DNA from: an uncultured Clostridium sp.
GTDB lineage: Bacteria > Bacillota > Clostridia > Lachnospirales > Lachnospiraceae
Assembly: GCA_947253885.1 (NCBI GenBank)
Contig: CAMYAO010000020.1
Coordinates: 1-34,000 of the forward strand
DNA length: 34,000 bases
Reading direction: 5' to 3'
Shown here: positions 1 to 7,372 of the stretch, piece by piece
Layout: every line of letters begins with the position of its first letter
Numbering within the stretch: position 1 is the first letter of the stretch
Made by a program: the position numbers and the translations under genes
The notes under the pieces: model-generated
Told to the model about the DNA's origin: nothing
Seen by the model: the letters and a program-made list of their open reading frames with translations, nothing else
The model's database searches: none

Positions 1-187
1 TATATTCTTTTAAAAAATAAAAAAATACTGTTAAATCGTATGCGTATGCCATACGTGTCCGATGGGAAGTAGAAGATTCTATCCCAATAAAAAATTCCTG
101 GCAAAAATTAGGAAGTTCTCTTAATAACTGTCGTAATTTTGTTTCATTTTTAATTTTTTCTGACTCATGATAGGTTCGTTCTTTCAT
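1..187 (-). CDS. Tyrosine recombinase (XerC/D-type integrase), N-terminal fragment cut by window edge
   Basis: An open frame starts at ATG 187-185 on the minus strand and runs without a stop off the left edge, giving 62 codons. A strong ribosome binding site (AGGAGGG, 191-197) sits 3 nt upstream of the start, which supports a real gene. The peptide begins MKERTYHESEKIKNE and contains LPNFCQEFFIGIE followed by SHRTRMAYAYDLTVFFYFL. That is the style of the SAM-like N-terminal DNA-binding domain of phage-integrase-family recombinases (the RTR.AYAYDL..FF.FL segment). The catalytic R-H-R-Y domain would lie outside the window, so activity cannot be judged. It is divergent from dtd. A chromosomal XerC/D-like gene is as likely as a mobile-element integrase; nothing nearby indicates a prophage. 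Confidence 0.72.
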   Translation of the reverse strand, partial: MKERTYHESEKIKNETKLRQLLRELPNFCQEFFIGIESSTSHRTRMAYAYDLTVFFYFLKEY

Positions 188-208
188 AAACCCTCCTGAA
201 ATTGCTCG

Positions 209-237
209 ATTCTCTAATTTATGATACCATATTTCAA
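209..237 (-). promoter_or_regulatory. Weak candidate promoter for the recombinase gene
   Basis: On the minus strand TTGAAA (237-232) is followed after 17 bp by GAGAAT (214-209). The -35 is good and the -10 is poor. A start near 202 would leave a short leader carrying the AGGAGGG site. It sits in the 74-bp divergent region before dtd. Confidence 0.3.
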
Positions 238-261
238 AATGATAAAAAAGGAGAGCTTTGT

Positions 262-720
262 ATGCGTTTTTTAATTCAAAGAGTAAAGGAATCCTGTGTT
301 CAGGTAGAAAAAGAAACAATAGGGCGTATTGATAGCGGACTGTTAGTTTTTATAGGAATCTCAGAGAGTGATACAAAAGAGATTGCAGATAAAATGATTG
401 ATAAGTTATTGAAACTGCGTATTTTTGAAGATGAAGAAGGAAAGACAAATCGTTCCTTAGTTCAGGTAAACGGAAAATTATTATTGATATCTCAGTTTAC
501 ATTATATGCAAATTGCAAAAAAGGAAACCGTCCGTCATTTATTAATGCTGGAAATCCGATTATGAGTGAGGAACTGTACGAATATATAATTAAAAAGGCA
601 AAACAATCGCTGACAGACTCATTTGTAGAAAAAGGAAAGTTCGGTGCAGAAATGCAGGTAACGATAGTAAACGACGGACCATTTACCATTTGGCTCGATT
701 CAGATGATATCATAAGATAG
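262..720 (+). CDS. dtd: D-aminoacyl-tRNA deacylase (DTD)
   Basis: Hydrolyses D-amino acids from mischarged tRNA, a cytosolic proofreading role. The ATG at 262 is chosen over an in-frame ATG at 202 because AAGGAG (248-253) lies 8 nt upstream and the product then starts MRFLIQRVKESCVQVE, as in the family. It is 152 aa, the usual DTD length. The two signature motifs are present: SQFTL at residues 77-81 and NDGPFTIWL at 137-145. The second is the Gly-cisPro motif, here GPFT rather than the common GPVT. The gene stands alone on the plus strand, divergent from the recombinase and closed by a strong terminator. Confidence 0.95.
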   Translation: MRFLIQRVKESCVQVEKETIGRIDSGLLVFIGISESDTKEIADKMIDKLLKLRIFEDEEGKTNRSLVQVNGKLLLISQFTLYANCKKGNRPSFINAGNPIMSEELYEYIIKKAKQSLTDSFVEKGKFGAEMQVTIVNDGPFTIWLDSDDIIR

Positions 721-730
721 AAACTCCAAT

Positions 731-779
731 CCAACTATTCGCAAAAGAAAACTTTTGCGAATAGTTGGAAGTATTTTTT
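731..779 (+). terminator. Intrinsic terminator of dtd
   Basis: A perfect 17-bp inverted repeat (731-747 and 752-768) with an AAAA loop is followed by a run of six T (774-779). The T-run overlaps the stop codon of the convergent kinase-like gene (778-780). On the minus strand the hairpin is not followed by a clear T-run, so it serves mainly dtd. Confidence 0.93.
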
Positions 780-1431
780 AAGTAGAAACATGCGGAAGGT
801 TAAAATCACGAAATCTCAGCTTTAAATAAGCTATAATTACGTCTACCGTTTTATCAATTCCTAAAACGGAACTATCCAAAGTCAAATCATAACTTTTTGC
901 ATCTCCCCATTTTTTGCTTGTATAATAAGAATAATAATTCGATCTCTGTTTATCCATCTTCTTGATGTAATCATCTACCTTTCGGGCACCATTTGCTTTT
1001 ACAATATTTGCAACACGGGTGCTTCTGAAACTGATCGGTGCGTGAACGAAAATACTGACACAGTTTGGATCATCATCCAAGACATAGTCAGCACAACGTC
1101 CGATGATGACACATGGTTCTTTTTTCGCAAGTGCTTTAATCATGTCAAATTGTGCCAGAAAAACTTTATGATTCGTAGGCATATCCACAAACGGAGCGGA
1201 TGAATATCCTGTCATAGAATAGGTATCCATAACTAAATTGTATATAAAACTGTTTACCGGTTTTTCATCATTCGTACGAATAACTTCCTCACAAAAACCG
1301 CTTTCTCTTGCTGCCAAAGACAACAATTCACTGTCATAGCAATGAATCTTAAGCTTTTCTGCCAGCTTCATCCCGATCTCCTTGCCTCCGCTTCCAAATT
1401 GTCGTCCAATTGAAATTACTATATTTGCCAT
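778..1431 (-). CDS. Cytidylate kinase-like family protein
   Basis: A 217-aa P-loop kinase of the cytidylate-kinase-like family (Pfam Cytidylate_kin2 type), not the housekeeping Cmk. The start ATG 1431-1429 (MANIVISIGRQFGSGGKEIG) is preferred over an in-frame GTG three codons upstream, because AAGGAG is 8 nt from the ATG but only 3 nt from the GTG. The phosphate-binding loop GRQFGSGGKEIG lies at residues 9-20. A second family-type stretch, CVIIGRCADYVL, lies in the middle and probably contributes the nucleotide pocket. The substrate of this family is not established; CMP/dCMP is only suggested by homology. It is transcribed alone from its own promoter and convergent to dtd. Confidence 0.85.
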   Translation of the reverse strand: MANIVISIGRQFGSGGKEIGMKLAEKLKIHCYDSELLSLAARESGFCEEVIRTNDEKPVNSFIYNLVMDTYSMTGYSSAPFVDMPTNHKVFLAQFDMIKALAKKEPCVIIGRCADYVLDDDPNCVSIFVHAPISFRSTRVANIVKANGARKVDDYIKKMDKQRSNYYSYYTSKKWGDAKSYDLTLDSSVLGIDKTVDVIIAYLKLRFRDFNLPHVST

Positions 1432-1462
1432 ATCATACACTCCTTACTATTATCTTGTCTAT

Positions 1463-1491
1463 ATTATAACTCAAATTATTAGTCAATTCAA
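1463..1491 (-). promoter_or_regulatory. Sigma-A-type promoter of the cytidylate kinase-like gene
   Basis: TTGAAT (1491-1486) and TATAAT (1468-1463) are separated by exactly 17 bp on the minus strand. The -10 lies about 30 bp upstream of the ATG and just before the AAGGAG. It begins immediately after the rluD stop codon, so the kinase gene has its own transcript. Confidence 0.75.
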
Positions 1492-1492
1492 T

Positions 1493-2407
1493 CTATTTAG
1501 GCAATACTGATAGTAATTTCTTGAAATAAGCAGGAAGTTCTGCATTAATTTCAATATATTGACCTGTAAAAGGGTGCTGAAATCCTATTGTTTCTGCATG
1601 CAAGGTCTGTCCTTCTAATAAATACGGTTTTTTTACAGCCTTTCCATATAACTCATCTCCAAACAATGGATGTCCTATATGAGACATATGTACTCTGATT
1701 TGATGTGTTCGTCCTGTTTCTAAACGAAATTCCATAAAAGTATGCCTTTGAAACCGTTCTAATACCTTATAATGTGTAATCGCAGATTTTCCACCATCTG
1801 ATACAACAGCCATTTTTTTTCGATTTTTGCTGTCTCGTCCGATATTTCCCTCTATGATACCTTCTTCTTCCTTTACTCTTCCTGTGACAATTCCTTTATA
1901 AATACGGGTAACGGAATGTTTTTTTATCTGTTCTGCAATATTACGATGTGCCCTATCATTCTTACAAACGATGAGTGCACCTGTTGTATTTCTATCAATT
2001 CTATGCACAATACCCGGTCGTATTTCCCCATTAATATGTGAAAGATGTTCTCCGCAGTGATATATAATCCCATTAACCAATGTGTGATTCGGGTGTCCCG
2101 CACTCGGATGGACTACCATTCCCTTTGGCTTATTTACTATGATCACATCATCATCTTCGTACAAAATATCTAAATTCAGATTTTCAGGTAAAATATTGAC
2201 TGTAACAGGAGACGGAATTATTACAACCACTTTATCCATATTCATTAAAGAAAATCCAGTTTTCATGATAGCCTTATCATTTACAGAAACCTGACCGTCT
2301 TTGATCAATTTTTGATAATAGGCACGTGACTGATCCGGTCTCTGTTCTAATAAAAATTTATCCAGACGAATCTGATTTTCTCCAACAATATATTCCAGTT
2401 TTTCCAT
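1493..2407 (-). CDS. rluD: RluA-family 23S rRNA pseudouridine synthase (RluD-like)
   Basis: 304 aa. An S4-like RNA-binding domain occupies about residues 12-60 (IRLDKFLLEQRPDQSRAYYQ). The catalytic domain follows, with VNKPKGMVVHPS at 91-102, the signature HRIDRNTTG at 135-143 (catalytic Asp138) and ETGRTHQIRVHM further on. The family isomerises uridines in large-subunit rRNA, and the S4-containing form is the RluD type. The exact target site cannot be read from sequence. The start ATG directly follows the lspA stop (TAGATG), so the two genes are co-transcribed and probably coupled, the usual Firmicute pairing. GGAG lies 12 nt upstream inside the lspA end. Confidence 0.93.
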   Translation of the reverse strand: MEKLEYIVGENQIRLDKFLLEQRPDQSRAYYQKLIKDGQVSVNDKAIMKTGFSLMNMDKVVVIIPSPVTVNILPENLNLDILYEDDDVIIVNKPKGMVVHPSAGHPNHTLVNGIIYHCGEHLSHINGEIRPGIVHRIDRNTTGALIVCKNDRAHRNIAEQIKKHSVTRIYKGIVTGRVKEEEGIIEGNIGRDSKNRKKMAVVSDGGKSAITHYKVLERFQRHTFMEFRLETGRTHQIRVHMSHIGHPLFGDELYGKAVKKPYLLEGQTLHAETIGFQHPFTGQYIEINAELPAYFKKLLSVLPK

Positions 2408-2932
2408 CTATTTCACATTCTCCCTGTGTCTTAAAATACTTCTTTTTAATTCAGTAAAATCATCTTCCCTATAAATAAGTCCGATAAAAATTATAATCAA
2501 AACAGCTGCAATCGTTACATAAATATCTGCCACATTAAAAATAGGAAAATTAATCAGATTAAAGTAAAGGAAATCCACCACGTAACCGTTTGCAAATCGA
2601 TCAATCGAATTACCGACAGCTCCACCGGCAATCAAAACCAAACATAAATAAATCGGGATAAATCGCTTCTTCAGAGGAAGTCTCCAGTATATGATCAGAA
2701 CTGCAAGCAATACCAAGATAGCCAATATTAAAAAGAACCATCTTTGTCCCTGAAGAATACCGAAAGCTGCTCCTCTGTTTTCCAAATATTCCAATCGAAA
2801 TATCTTTTGTATCAATATAATGCTTTCTTTAGATTTTAAATAACTCTCTGCCAGCAATTTGGTAATTTGATCCAAAACCAACAGCAATATAAATAAAGTT
2901 CCTCCGAGAAAACATACCGTTGTTTTTTTCAT
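2408..2932 (-). CDS. lspA: Lipoprotein signal peptidase (signal peptidase II)
   Basis: A 174-aa membrane aspartyl protease that removes signal peptides from prolipoproteins. Four hydrophobic segments are visible (about 7-24, 64-82, 92-109, 135-153). The catalytic aspartates sit in the family motifs GNSIDRFANGYVVDF (Asp120) and FNVADIY (Asp136), and the N-terminal ENRGAAFG motif is at 51-58. The start ATG 2932-2930 is chosen because GGAG is 6 nt upstream; an in-frame ATG at 2944 would overlap that site. A terminator separates it from sepF, so it likely has its own promoter, and rluD follows directly. A predicted lipoprotein in this window (the carboxypeptidase) would be a substrate. Confidence 0.95.
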   Translation of the reverse strand: MKKTTVCFLGGTLFILLLVLDQITKLLAESYLKSKESIILIQKIFRLEYLENRGAAFGILQGQRWFFLILAILVLLAVLIIYWRLPLKKRFIPIYLCLVLIAGGAVGNSIDRFANGYVVDFLYFNLINFPIFNVADIYVTIAAVLIIIFIGLIYREDDFTELKRSILRHRENVK

Positions 2933-2992
2933 AGTAATCTCCATTTAATGTAACCAACATATTTCTCATCCCATTCACACGTGGAGCATGGG

Positions 2993-3030
2993 TTATTCTA
3001 TAAAAAAGATCTCCATTTCTTATAGAATAA
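2993..3030. repeat. 11-bp inverted repeat in the lspA leader
   Basis: TTATTCTATAA (2993-3003) and TTATAGAATAA (3020-3030) are perfect inverted arms around a 16-nt loop between the sepF terminator and lspA. It could fold in the lspA leader RNA or be a regulator site; there is no direct evidence for either. Confidence 0.5.
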
Positions 3031-3048
3031 TAAAACAACAGCCAGCAA
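3019..3048 (-). promoter_or_regulatory. Candidate promoter for lspA-rluD
   Basis: On the minus strand TTGCTG (3048-3043) is followed after 18 bp by TATAAG (3024-3019). The -35 lies inside the sepF terminator stem. The match is moderate; it is proposed mainly because the terminator upstream implies that lspA needs its own start. Confidence 0.3.
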
Positions 3049-3059
3049 GATGCTGGCTG
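3030..3059 (-). terminator. Intrinsic terminator downstream of sepF
   Basis: On the minus strand CAGCCAGCA (3059-3051) pairs with TGCTGGCTG (3047-3039) around a 3-nt loop, followed by TTGTTTTATT. It ends the transcript coming from yggS-sepF. Confidence 0.85.
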
Positions 3060-3084
3060 ATAGTAACAAAATTTTGTATGAAGT

Positions 3085-3606
3085 CTAAATATCTGTATGA
3101 ATAGAAGACACATCAAATGCTGCATCTACAATTGATTGAAAATCTCCGGATAAATCTACATTAGAAGGCGTAATTACAAAAATATAATTTGACACTTTTT
3201 GAAGATTTCCACTGACAGCAAAGCAAGATCCGGATGTAAAATCAATAATTCTCTGACCGATTTCTAAATCAATGCCTTCTAAATTCAATACAACTGTACG
3301 ATTTGCTAATAATGTCTCTGTAATCTCACGAGCATCATCTACAGATGTAGGCTTGATAACACATACCTCCATAGCAGAATTCAAACTGTTTTTTTTAGAA
3401 GGTCTCATTGGAGTTACCTTGTTGATCGCTCTATTTGTTGTTTTACGAGCAGGTTCCTCATGGTAAGTTTCTTTAGAAGCTTTTACAGCCTTGGAAGAGT
3501 CCTCATCATAATAGGCATCTTCTTCATCATAAAAATCTTCCTCATCATAATACTCATCTTCTGTATTAAGTTTCATCGCATTTAAAAACTTGTGCATCAT
3601 ACCCAT
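3085..3606 (-). CDS. sepF: Cell division protein SepF
   Basis: 173 aa. SepF bundles FtsZ polymers and tethers the Z-ring to the membrane in Gram-positive bacteria. The N-terminus (MGMMHKFLNAMKL) fits the short amphipathic membrane-binding helix. Residues 15-36 are a strongly acidic, Tyr-rich linker (repeats of YDEED type). The folded SepF domain (DUF552) spans about 78-155, from AMEVCVIKPTS through LANRTVVLNLEGID and QRIIDFTSGSCFAVSG. GGAG lies 10 nt before the ATG. It follows yggS by 53 bp, the conserved ylm-cluster pairing, and is closed by a hairpin terminator. Confidence 0.94.
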   Translation of the reverse strand: MGMMHKFLNAMKLNTEDEYYDEEDFYDEEDAYYDEDSSKAVKASKETYHEEPARKTTNRAINKVTPMRPSKKNSLNSAMEVCVIKPTSVDDAREITETLLANRTVVLNLEGIDLEIGQRIIDFTSGSCFAVSGNLQKVSNYIFVITPSNVDLSGDFQSIVDAAFDVSSIHTDI

Positions 3607-3659
3607 ACTAGCATATCTCCGTTTCTCTTCATTATTTTCTACAACTAAATATATTTTTC

Positions 3660-4349
3660 TTAATTATAATTACGGGCTCCGAAAATTCCAGTTCCCACTC
3701 TGACATAAGTCGCCCCCTCTTCAACGGCAACTTCATAATCATTTGTCATACCCATAGACAACACATACATAGATACATTATCAATGTTTTCATTATCAAT
3801 GTCAACTGCTAATTGGCGTAATTCTCTAAAATACTTTCTATTCTCTTCCGGATTTTCCACATGAGGTGCAATTGTCATTAATCCGCAAATACGAACATTG
3901 GATAGTTCCGATATCTGTTTGACAAGCTCCGGTGTATCAGTTACGGAAACCCCGAACTTGCTCTCTTCTTCTGCAACATTTACCTCTATTAATATATCTG
4001 TAAAAACAGATTGCTTTAGAGATAACCGATTAATTTCTTCTGCCAGACGATAGGAATCCACTCCATGTATCAAGGTTGTTTTTCCAATCAGATACTTTAC
4101 TTTATTTCTCTGCAAATGACCGATCATATGCCATGATATATCATCCGGTAATACAGATTGTTTTGCTGTCATCTCCTGAACTTTATTCTCTCCAAATTGT
4201 CTGATCCCAAGATCATAACATTCTTGAAGCATTTCCACAGGCTTTGTCTTACTTACCGCAATCAAAGTCACTTCACTTCTATTTCGACCGGCTCTTTTAC
4301 ATGCCGCTTCAATCTTTTGTTCCACAATTTGCAGATTTTCTTCCAGCAT
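3660..4349 (-). CDS. yggS: YggS/PLPBP family pyridoxal phosphate homeostasis protein
   Basis: 229 aa, a single-domain PLP-binding barrel of the YggS (YlmE) family, which buffers PLP and influences amino-acid homeostasis; no clear catalytic activity is known. The PLP lysine is Lys34 in TLIAVSKTKP. Other family motifs are FGENKVQE, WHMIGHLQRNK, FGVS, and the phosphate-binding end LSMGMTNDYEVAVEEGATYVRVGTGIFG. AGGAGG lies 5 nt before the ATG and overlaps the stop codon of the upstream HlyD-like gene (gap 9 bp), so they are co-transcribed. sepF follows, as in the ylmE-sepF arrangement of Firmicutes. Confidence 0.95.
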   Translation of the reverse strand: MLEENLQIVEQKIEAACKRAGRNRSEVTLIAVSKTKPVEMLQECYDLGIRQFGENKVQEMTAKQSVLPDDISWHMIGHLQRNKVKYLIGKTTLIHGVDSYRLAEEINRLSLKQSVFTDILIEVNVAEEESKFGVSVTDTPELVKQISELSNVRICGLMTIAPHVENPEENRKYFRELRQLAVDIDNENIDNVSMYVLSMGMTNDYEVAVEEGATYVRVGTGIFGARNYN

Positions 4350-4358
4350 CTTTTCCTC

Positions 4359-5759
4359 CTAACGAATCATCTGATTTTCTTTTATATCTGATGCATCTAA
4401 CGCAATATGATCATAAATGGTTAATCCATAATTTGAACCTGTCTTTGCAATTGTAAATTCAGAATTTTTCCCTATAACATCTAAAATCTTAAATACTGCG
4501 TATCCTTTGTTGACATTATACACTCCGGGCAGGGACTTTACCGTAGTCAGCTCCATAGTTGCCGTTGAATTCGGCATTTGCAGCCGGTTATTGGCTCCGA
4601 TCATAGATTTCTCGATATAATAATTGTTATCCTCTTCATAGTATAAATCTGTTGCAACAAATTCCGGTGTCGACTTTCCGTTTTTCAAAACAAGAACACC
4701 ATTTTTACTGCTGTCACCACCGGTCGTTACATATTTCTTAGGTACTACATAAAACTTTTTATATGTTATAGCGGAATTCGGTATCTTTAATCCCTTGCTT
4801 GTATCTGTATTAATCTGAATATCTAAATAACGTTGAGAAATATAACGAACCATTCCACTGTTCAATGACAATGCAAGAAATTTTTTCCCATCATAATTCA
4901 TAATTTTGGCACTTGCAACAGCTGTATTTTTATCTTTGTTAAATGTTATTTTTAAATATTTCTCATTTTGATATAACTTTATTTCATCTGCATTTAACGG
5001 TACCAAAATATTCCATTTTTCACTTGTTACTAATTTATAGATGGGTGCTCCGCTCTTCACCTTAGTATTTATCTTGAGGTTTTTCACACTATACGTGGAA
5101 GGAGAATAGTTCCTGCTCTTAAACTGATCAAATTTGATATTTTCATAGCCGTCTGTATAAAATGTAACATCTCCGTCTGTGCGAGCATTATAAAAAGAGA
5201 ATGTACGATTTACAATACCTCTGTCTGTTTCAGCAGAATATTTCTTGAGAGCATTTGCATATAAATCCTCTTGGATCATGGCATTTACCTTATTCTTAAA
5301 ATCATATACATCTCCATAGCTGTTATCTTGGTAAGAAGAAAGATAGGTATTGATTACCGATTGGATCTCAAAAAGATTTGTACTAGTAAGCTTTGAAACA
5401 TTTTTTCCTGCATTTGTAATCTTTTTTGCAATACTTCCGTTAGTATCAATTGAACAGATCACATTACGTGCAGCTACCTTATCTCCTTCTTTTTTATAAT
5501 AGTTGATATAACCGGTTCTATCTGCACTGTATATGGTTTCACTTCGAATTGCCAGTCCGGTATAGGTTTTGGAGTCGGTAATCTGTCCCATCGTAACTTC
5601 GTAGGTAGATATATGATTGGAAAAAGTATAACTTGCTAACTTAATTATAAAATATAATAAAATAATGGAAAAAATCAAAAAACCGGGTTGCTGTAAATAT
5701 TTTATAATTGATTTTCTAAATGAATGTATTGGTACTGGTTTGTTTCTTTTTCGTTTCAC
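4359..5759 (-). CDS. HlyD-like membrane-anchored adaptor protein, orphan
   Basis: 466 aa with a GTG start; AGGA lies 9 nt upstream. The short basic cytoplasmic N-terminus (MKRKRNKPVP) is followed by one membrane segment at about 27-46 and a large outside domain. The stretch GYINYYKKEGDKVAARNVICSID looks like one half of the barrel-sandwich (lipoyl-like) fold of HlyD/membrane-fusion adaptors. The central 130-200 region is likely helical, and the C-terminal half is beta-rich (GLKIPNSAITYKK, FVATDLYYEE). No ABC or RND transporter is adjacent. It lies directly before yggS-sepF, which suggests a role at the cell envelope or division site; that is inference. A hairpin lies only 24 bp upstream of the start. 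Confidence 0.75.
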   Translation of the reverse strand: MKRKRNKPVPIHSFRKSIIKYLQQPGFLIFSIILLYFIIKLASYTFSNHISTYEVTMGQITDSKTYTGLAIRSETIYSADRTGYINYYKKEGDKVAARNVICSIDTNGSIAKKITNAGKNVSKLTSTNLFEIQSVINTYLSSYQDNSYGDVYDFKNKVNAMIQEDLYANALKKYSAETDRGIVNRTFSFYNARTDGDVTFYTDGYENIKFDQFKSRNYSPSTYSVKNLKINTKVKSGAPIYKLVTSEKWNILVPLNADEIKLYQNEKYLKITFNKDKNTAVASAKIMNYDGKKFLALSLNSGMVRYISQRYLDIQINTDTSKGLKIPNSAITYKKFYVVPKKYVTTGGDSSKNGVLVLKNGKSTPEFVATDLYYEEDNNYYIEKSMIGANNRLQMPNSTATMELTTVKSLPGVYNVNKGYAVFKILDVIGKNSEFTIAKTGSNYGLTIYDHIALDASDIKENQMIR

Positions 5760-5779
5760 TCTGTTTTATCCTTTTACAT

Positions 5780-5810
5780 GAAAATACGGTGTCTGTTTCA
5801 GACACCGTAT
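5780..5810 (-). terminator. Hairpin between the P-loop gene and the HlyD-like gene
   Basis: A perfect 12-bp inverted repeat (5784-5795 and 5799-5810) has a 3-nt loop. On the minus strand it is followed by TTTTC, a short T-run. It ends the P-loop gene transcript at least partly. Because the next gene starts 24 bp further and no promoter fits in between, read-through seems needed. Confidence 0.75.
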
Positions 5811-5827
5811 ATCTTACTCTATTATCG

Positions 5828-6247
5828 CTATAAAGATACCACTAATTTCGGTTTAATGCTATCAGGAAGATCACATTCATTTCTAGACATGCTTAAAACA
5901 AATTTCACATTGTACTTTTCACTGATCATCTCTAACTTATCAATCGCAGGAGTAATGTCTTCCGACTCTAAGTGAGCAATTGTCAAAAAGCTGTCAAAAT
6001 ATAATTCCTGCAAATCGTAATCCTGAGATACAATACCGCAAATAAATCCTAAGAACTGATCTGAATTTTCAATCGGAAACTCAGTTACATTAATTAATCG
6101 TACTTTCGGGTCTAACTCATGCATGTGCTTTTGACTCTTATCAAGATAAACCACATTCCCTGATGCCTGCTTTACTGAATTATTAACCTTCTCCAGTAGG
6201 TATTTGGTCTTACCTTTTCCTTTTTCACCGGCAATAATTTCCACCAT
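5828..6247 (-). CDS. Small P-loop protein of unknown function
   Basis: 139 aa, not assignable to a characterised family. The N-terminus MVEIIAGEKGKGKTKYLLEKV carries a Walker A motif (GEKGKGKT, residues 7-14). ELYFDSF near the middle could serve as a Walker B strand (Asp after hydrophobics), and KFVLSMS near the end resembles a sensor strand, so this may be a minimal single-domain nucleotide-binding protein. There are no membrane segments. AGGAGG is 8 nt before the ATG. It has its own promoter and is followed by a hairpin and the HlyD-like gene, so the two may act together at the envelope, but that is inference. Automatic annotation may call such proteins PilT-like; the sequence lacks the PilT motifs. 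Confidence 0.8.
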   Translation of the reverse strand: MVEIIAGEKGKGKTKYLLEKVNNSVKQASGNVVYLDKSQKHMHELDPKVRLINVTEFPIENSDQFLGFICGIVSQDYDLQELYFDSFLTIAHLESEDITPAIDKLEMISEKYNVKFVLSMSRNECDLPDSIKPKLVVSL

Positions 6248-6309
6248 AGACTTATCCTCCTATTTATTATTGATTCCAATTAATGGATCAATATTTTTTG
6301 TATAAGTCT

Positions 6310-6338
6310 ATTATAATCTAAAAACTAACAAAAAACAA
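6310..6338 (-). promoter_or_regulatory. Sigma-A-type promoter of the small P-loop gene
   Basis: TTGTTT (6338-6333) and TATAAT (6315-6310) on the minus strand are spaced 17 bp apart, with the -10 about 60 bp upstream of the ATG. It lies in the 138-bp gap after the carboxypeptidase gene, which shows no clear terminator. Confidence 0.65.
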
Positions 6339-6385
6339 CCTATAATTATATAAATTTTCTGTTAATTTCAAGTGAATTGTATCTA

Positions 6386-7372
6386 CTATAATTCAAATGC
6401 AGAAAGTAACTGGTTCATCTTACGATATAAATCTGAGTGTGTTTTGCTTCCCATAACAATGGTAATATACGGTTTATTCTGTTTGTTTTTTGAAAAGAGT
6501 ACGAGACAGTAACCGGAACTGTCTGACGAGCCGGTTTTACCTCCCAAAACCGTCACTCCTTCCGGAGCTCTTGCCTGACCGTTAAAATACCAGTCTGTAC
6601 TCTTCCATGTAACATGTACTGCTTTTCCGGATGCATTTTTATAGGATACGGATCGTTCCTTTGTTGATATGAATTTATCAAATTGCTGATTTTGTAGTGC
6701 AGTAGAAAAAATACAGTACAGATCATAGGTAGTGGTATAGTGGTTAGGATCCGGAAATCCGTGAGGATTCACAAAATGAGTTTTAGTTGCTCCCATACTC
6801 TTTGCTTCCTGATTCATCAAAAGCGCAAACTTGCTTATATTTCCGGAAATATGCTCTGCAATCACATTAGCACAATCATTTCCACTGCGTAAAATCAATC
6901 CGTACAAAGCATCTTCCAATGTAATCTGATCCCCCGCTTTTAAACCTGCAACGGAAGAACCTGTGGGCACTGCTGCCGCACTCGTGGAAACAGTAATCCT
7001 GTCCGACAGATTTCCATATTTTAATGCAATATATGCTGTCAATAACTTGGTAGTGCTGGCCGGATATACTTTTTGAAACAACTGATACTCATATTTAATC
7101 TTTCGAGCTGATACATCAATAACAGCTGCCGATTTCACATTGAAAATGTTAAATTTTGAACTTTTTTTAGGGTTCTTAACTGCTAAATGTGTTGTCTTCA
7201 GCATATTTACCGGACTTATTACATCTGATGCCAATCCATAATCCGAACTGGTCTGATACAGCTGATAACTGGCACTGTCTTTTTTTAGAACAGAACAGGC
7301 AGTTGATCCCAGAAGAATCGTCACTAATCCCGCAGCTACAAGAACTCTCTTCCATTTATTTATACATCTCAC
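6386..7372 (-). CDS. Serine-type D-Ala-D-Ala carboxypeptidase (peptidase S11), probable lipoprotein
   Basis: 328 aa with a GTG start that overlaps the MgsA-like gene by 17 bp. No other in-frame start precedes the signal sequence. The N-terminus is a basic, then hydrophobic signal ending in LLGSTAC, a slightly atypical lipobox with Cys26, so the protein is probably lipid-anchored outside. The penicillin-binding motifs are all present: STTK (Ser106, Lys109), SGN (163-165) and KTG (279-281). It removes the terminal D-Ala from peptidoglycan pentapeptides and so trims cross-linking. It is the last gene of the elongasome block, after rodA, which fits wall remodelling during elongation. No C-terminal amphipathic anchor is visible, consistent with a lipid anchor instead. 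Confidence 0.92.
   Translation of the reverse strand: MRCINKWKRVLVAAGLVTILLGSTACSVLKKDSASYQLYQTSSDYGLASDVISPVNMLKTTHLAVKNPKKSSKFNIFNVKSAAVIDVSARKIKYEYQLFQKVYPASTTKLLTAYIALKYGNLSDRITVSTSAAAVPTGSSVAGLKAGDQITLEDALYGLILRSGNDCANVIAEHISGNISKFALLMNQEAKSMGATKTHFVNPHGFPDPNHYTTTYDLYCIFSTALQNQQFDKFISTKERSVSYKNASGKAVHVTWKSTDWYFNGQARAPEGVTVLGGKTGSSDSSGYCLVLFSKNKQNKPYITIVMGSKTHSDLYRKMNQLLSAFEL

Noticed and set aside
1..187. Left-edge recombinase as the border of a prophage or integrative element
   Set aside because: Only the N-terminal part is visible. No attachment repeats, tRNA or phage genes are seen, and chromosomal XerC/D-like genes look the same.
2829..3125. Minus-strand 98-codon ORF across the lspA-sepF junction
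   Set aside because: It overlaps lspA in another frame, spans the sepF terminator and resembles no protein.
5780..5810. Perfect inverted repeat as a repressor operator for the HlyD-like gene
   Set aside because: The 3-nt loop and the following T-run on the minus strand fit an RNA terminator better.
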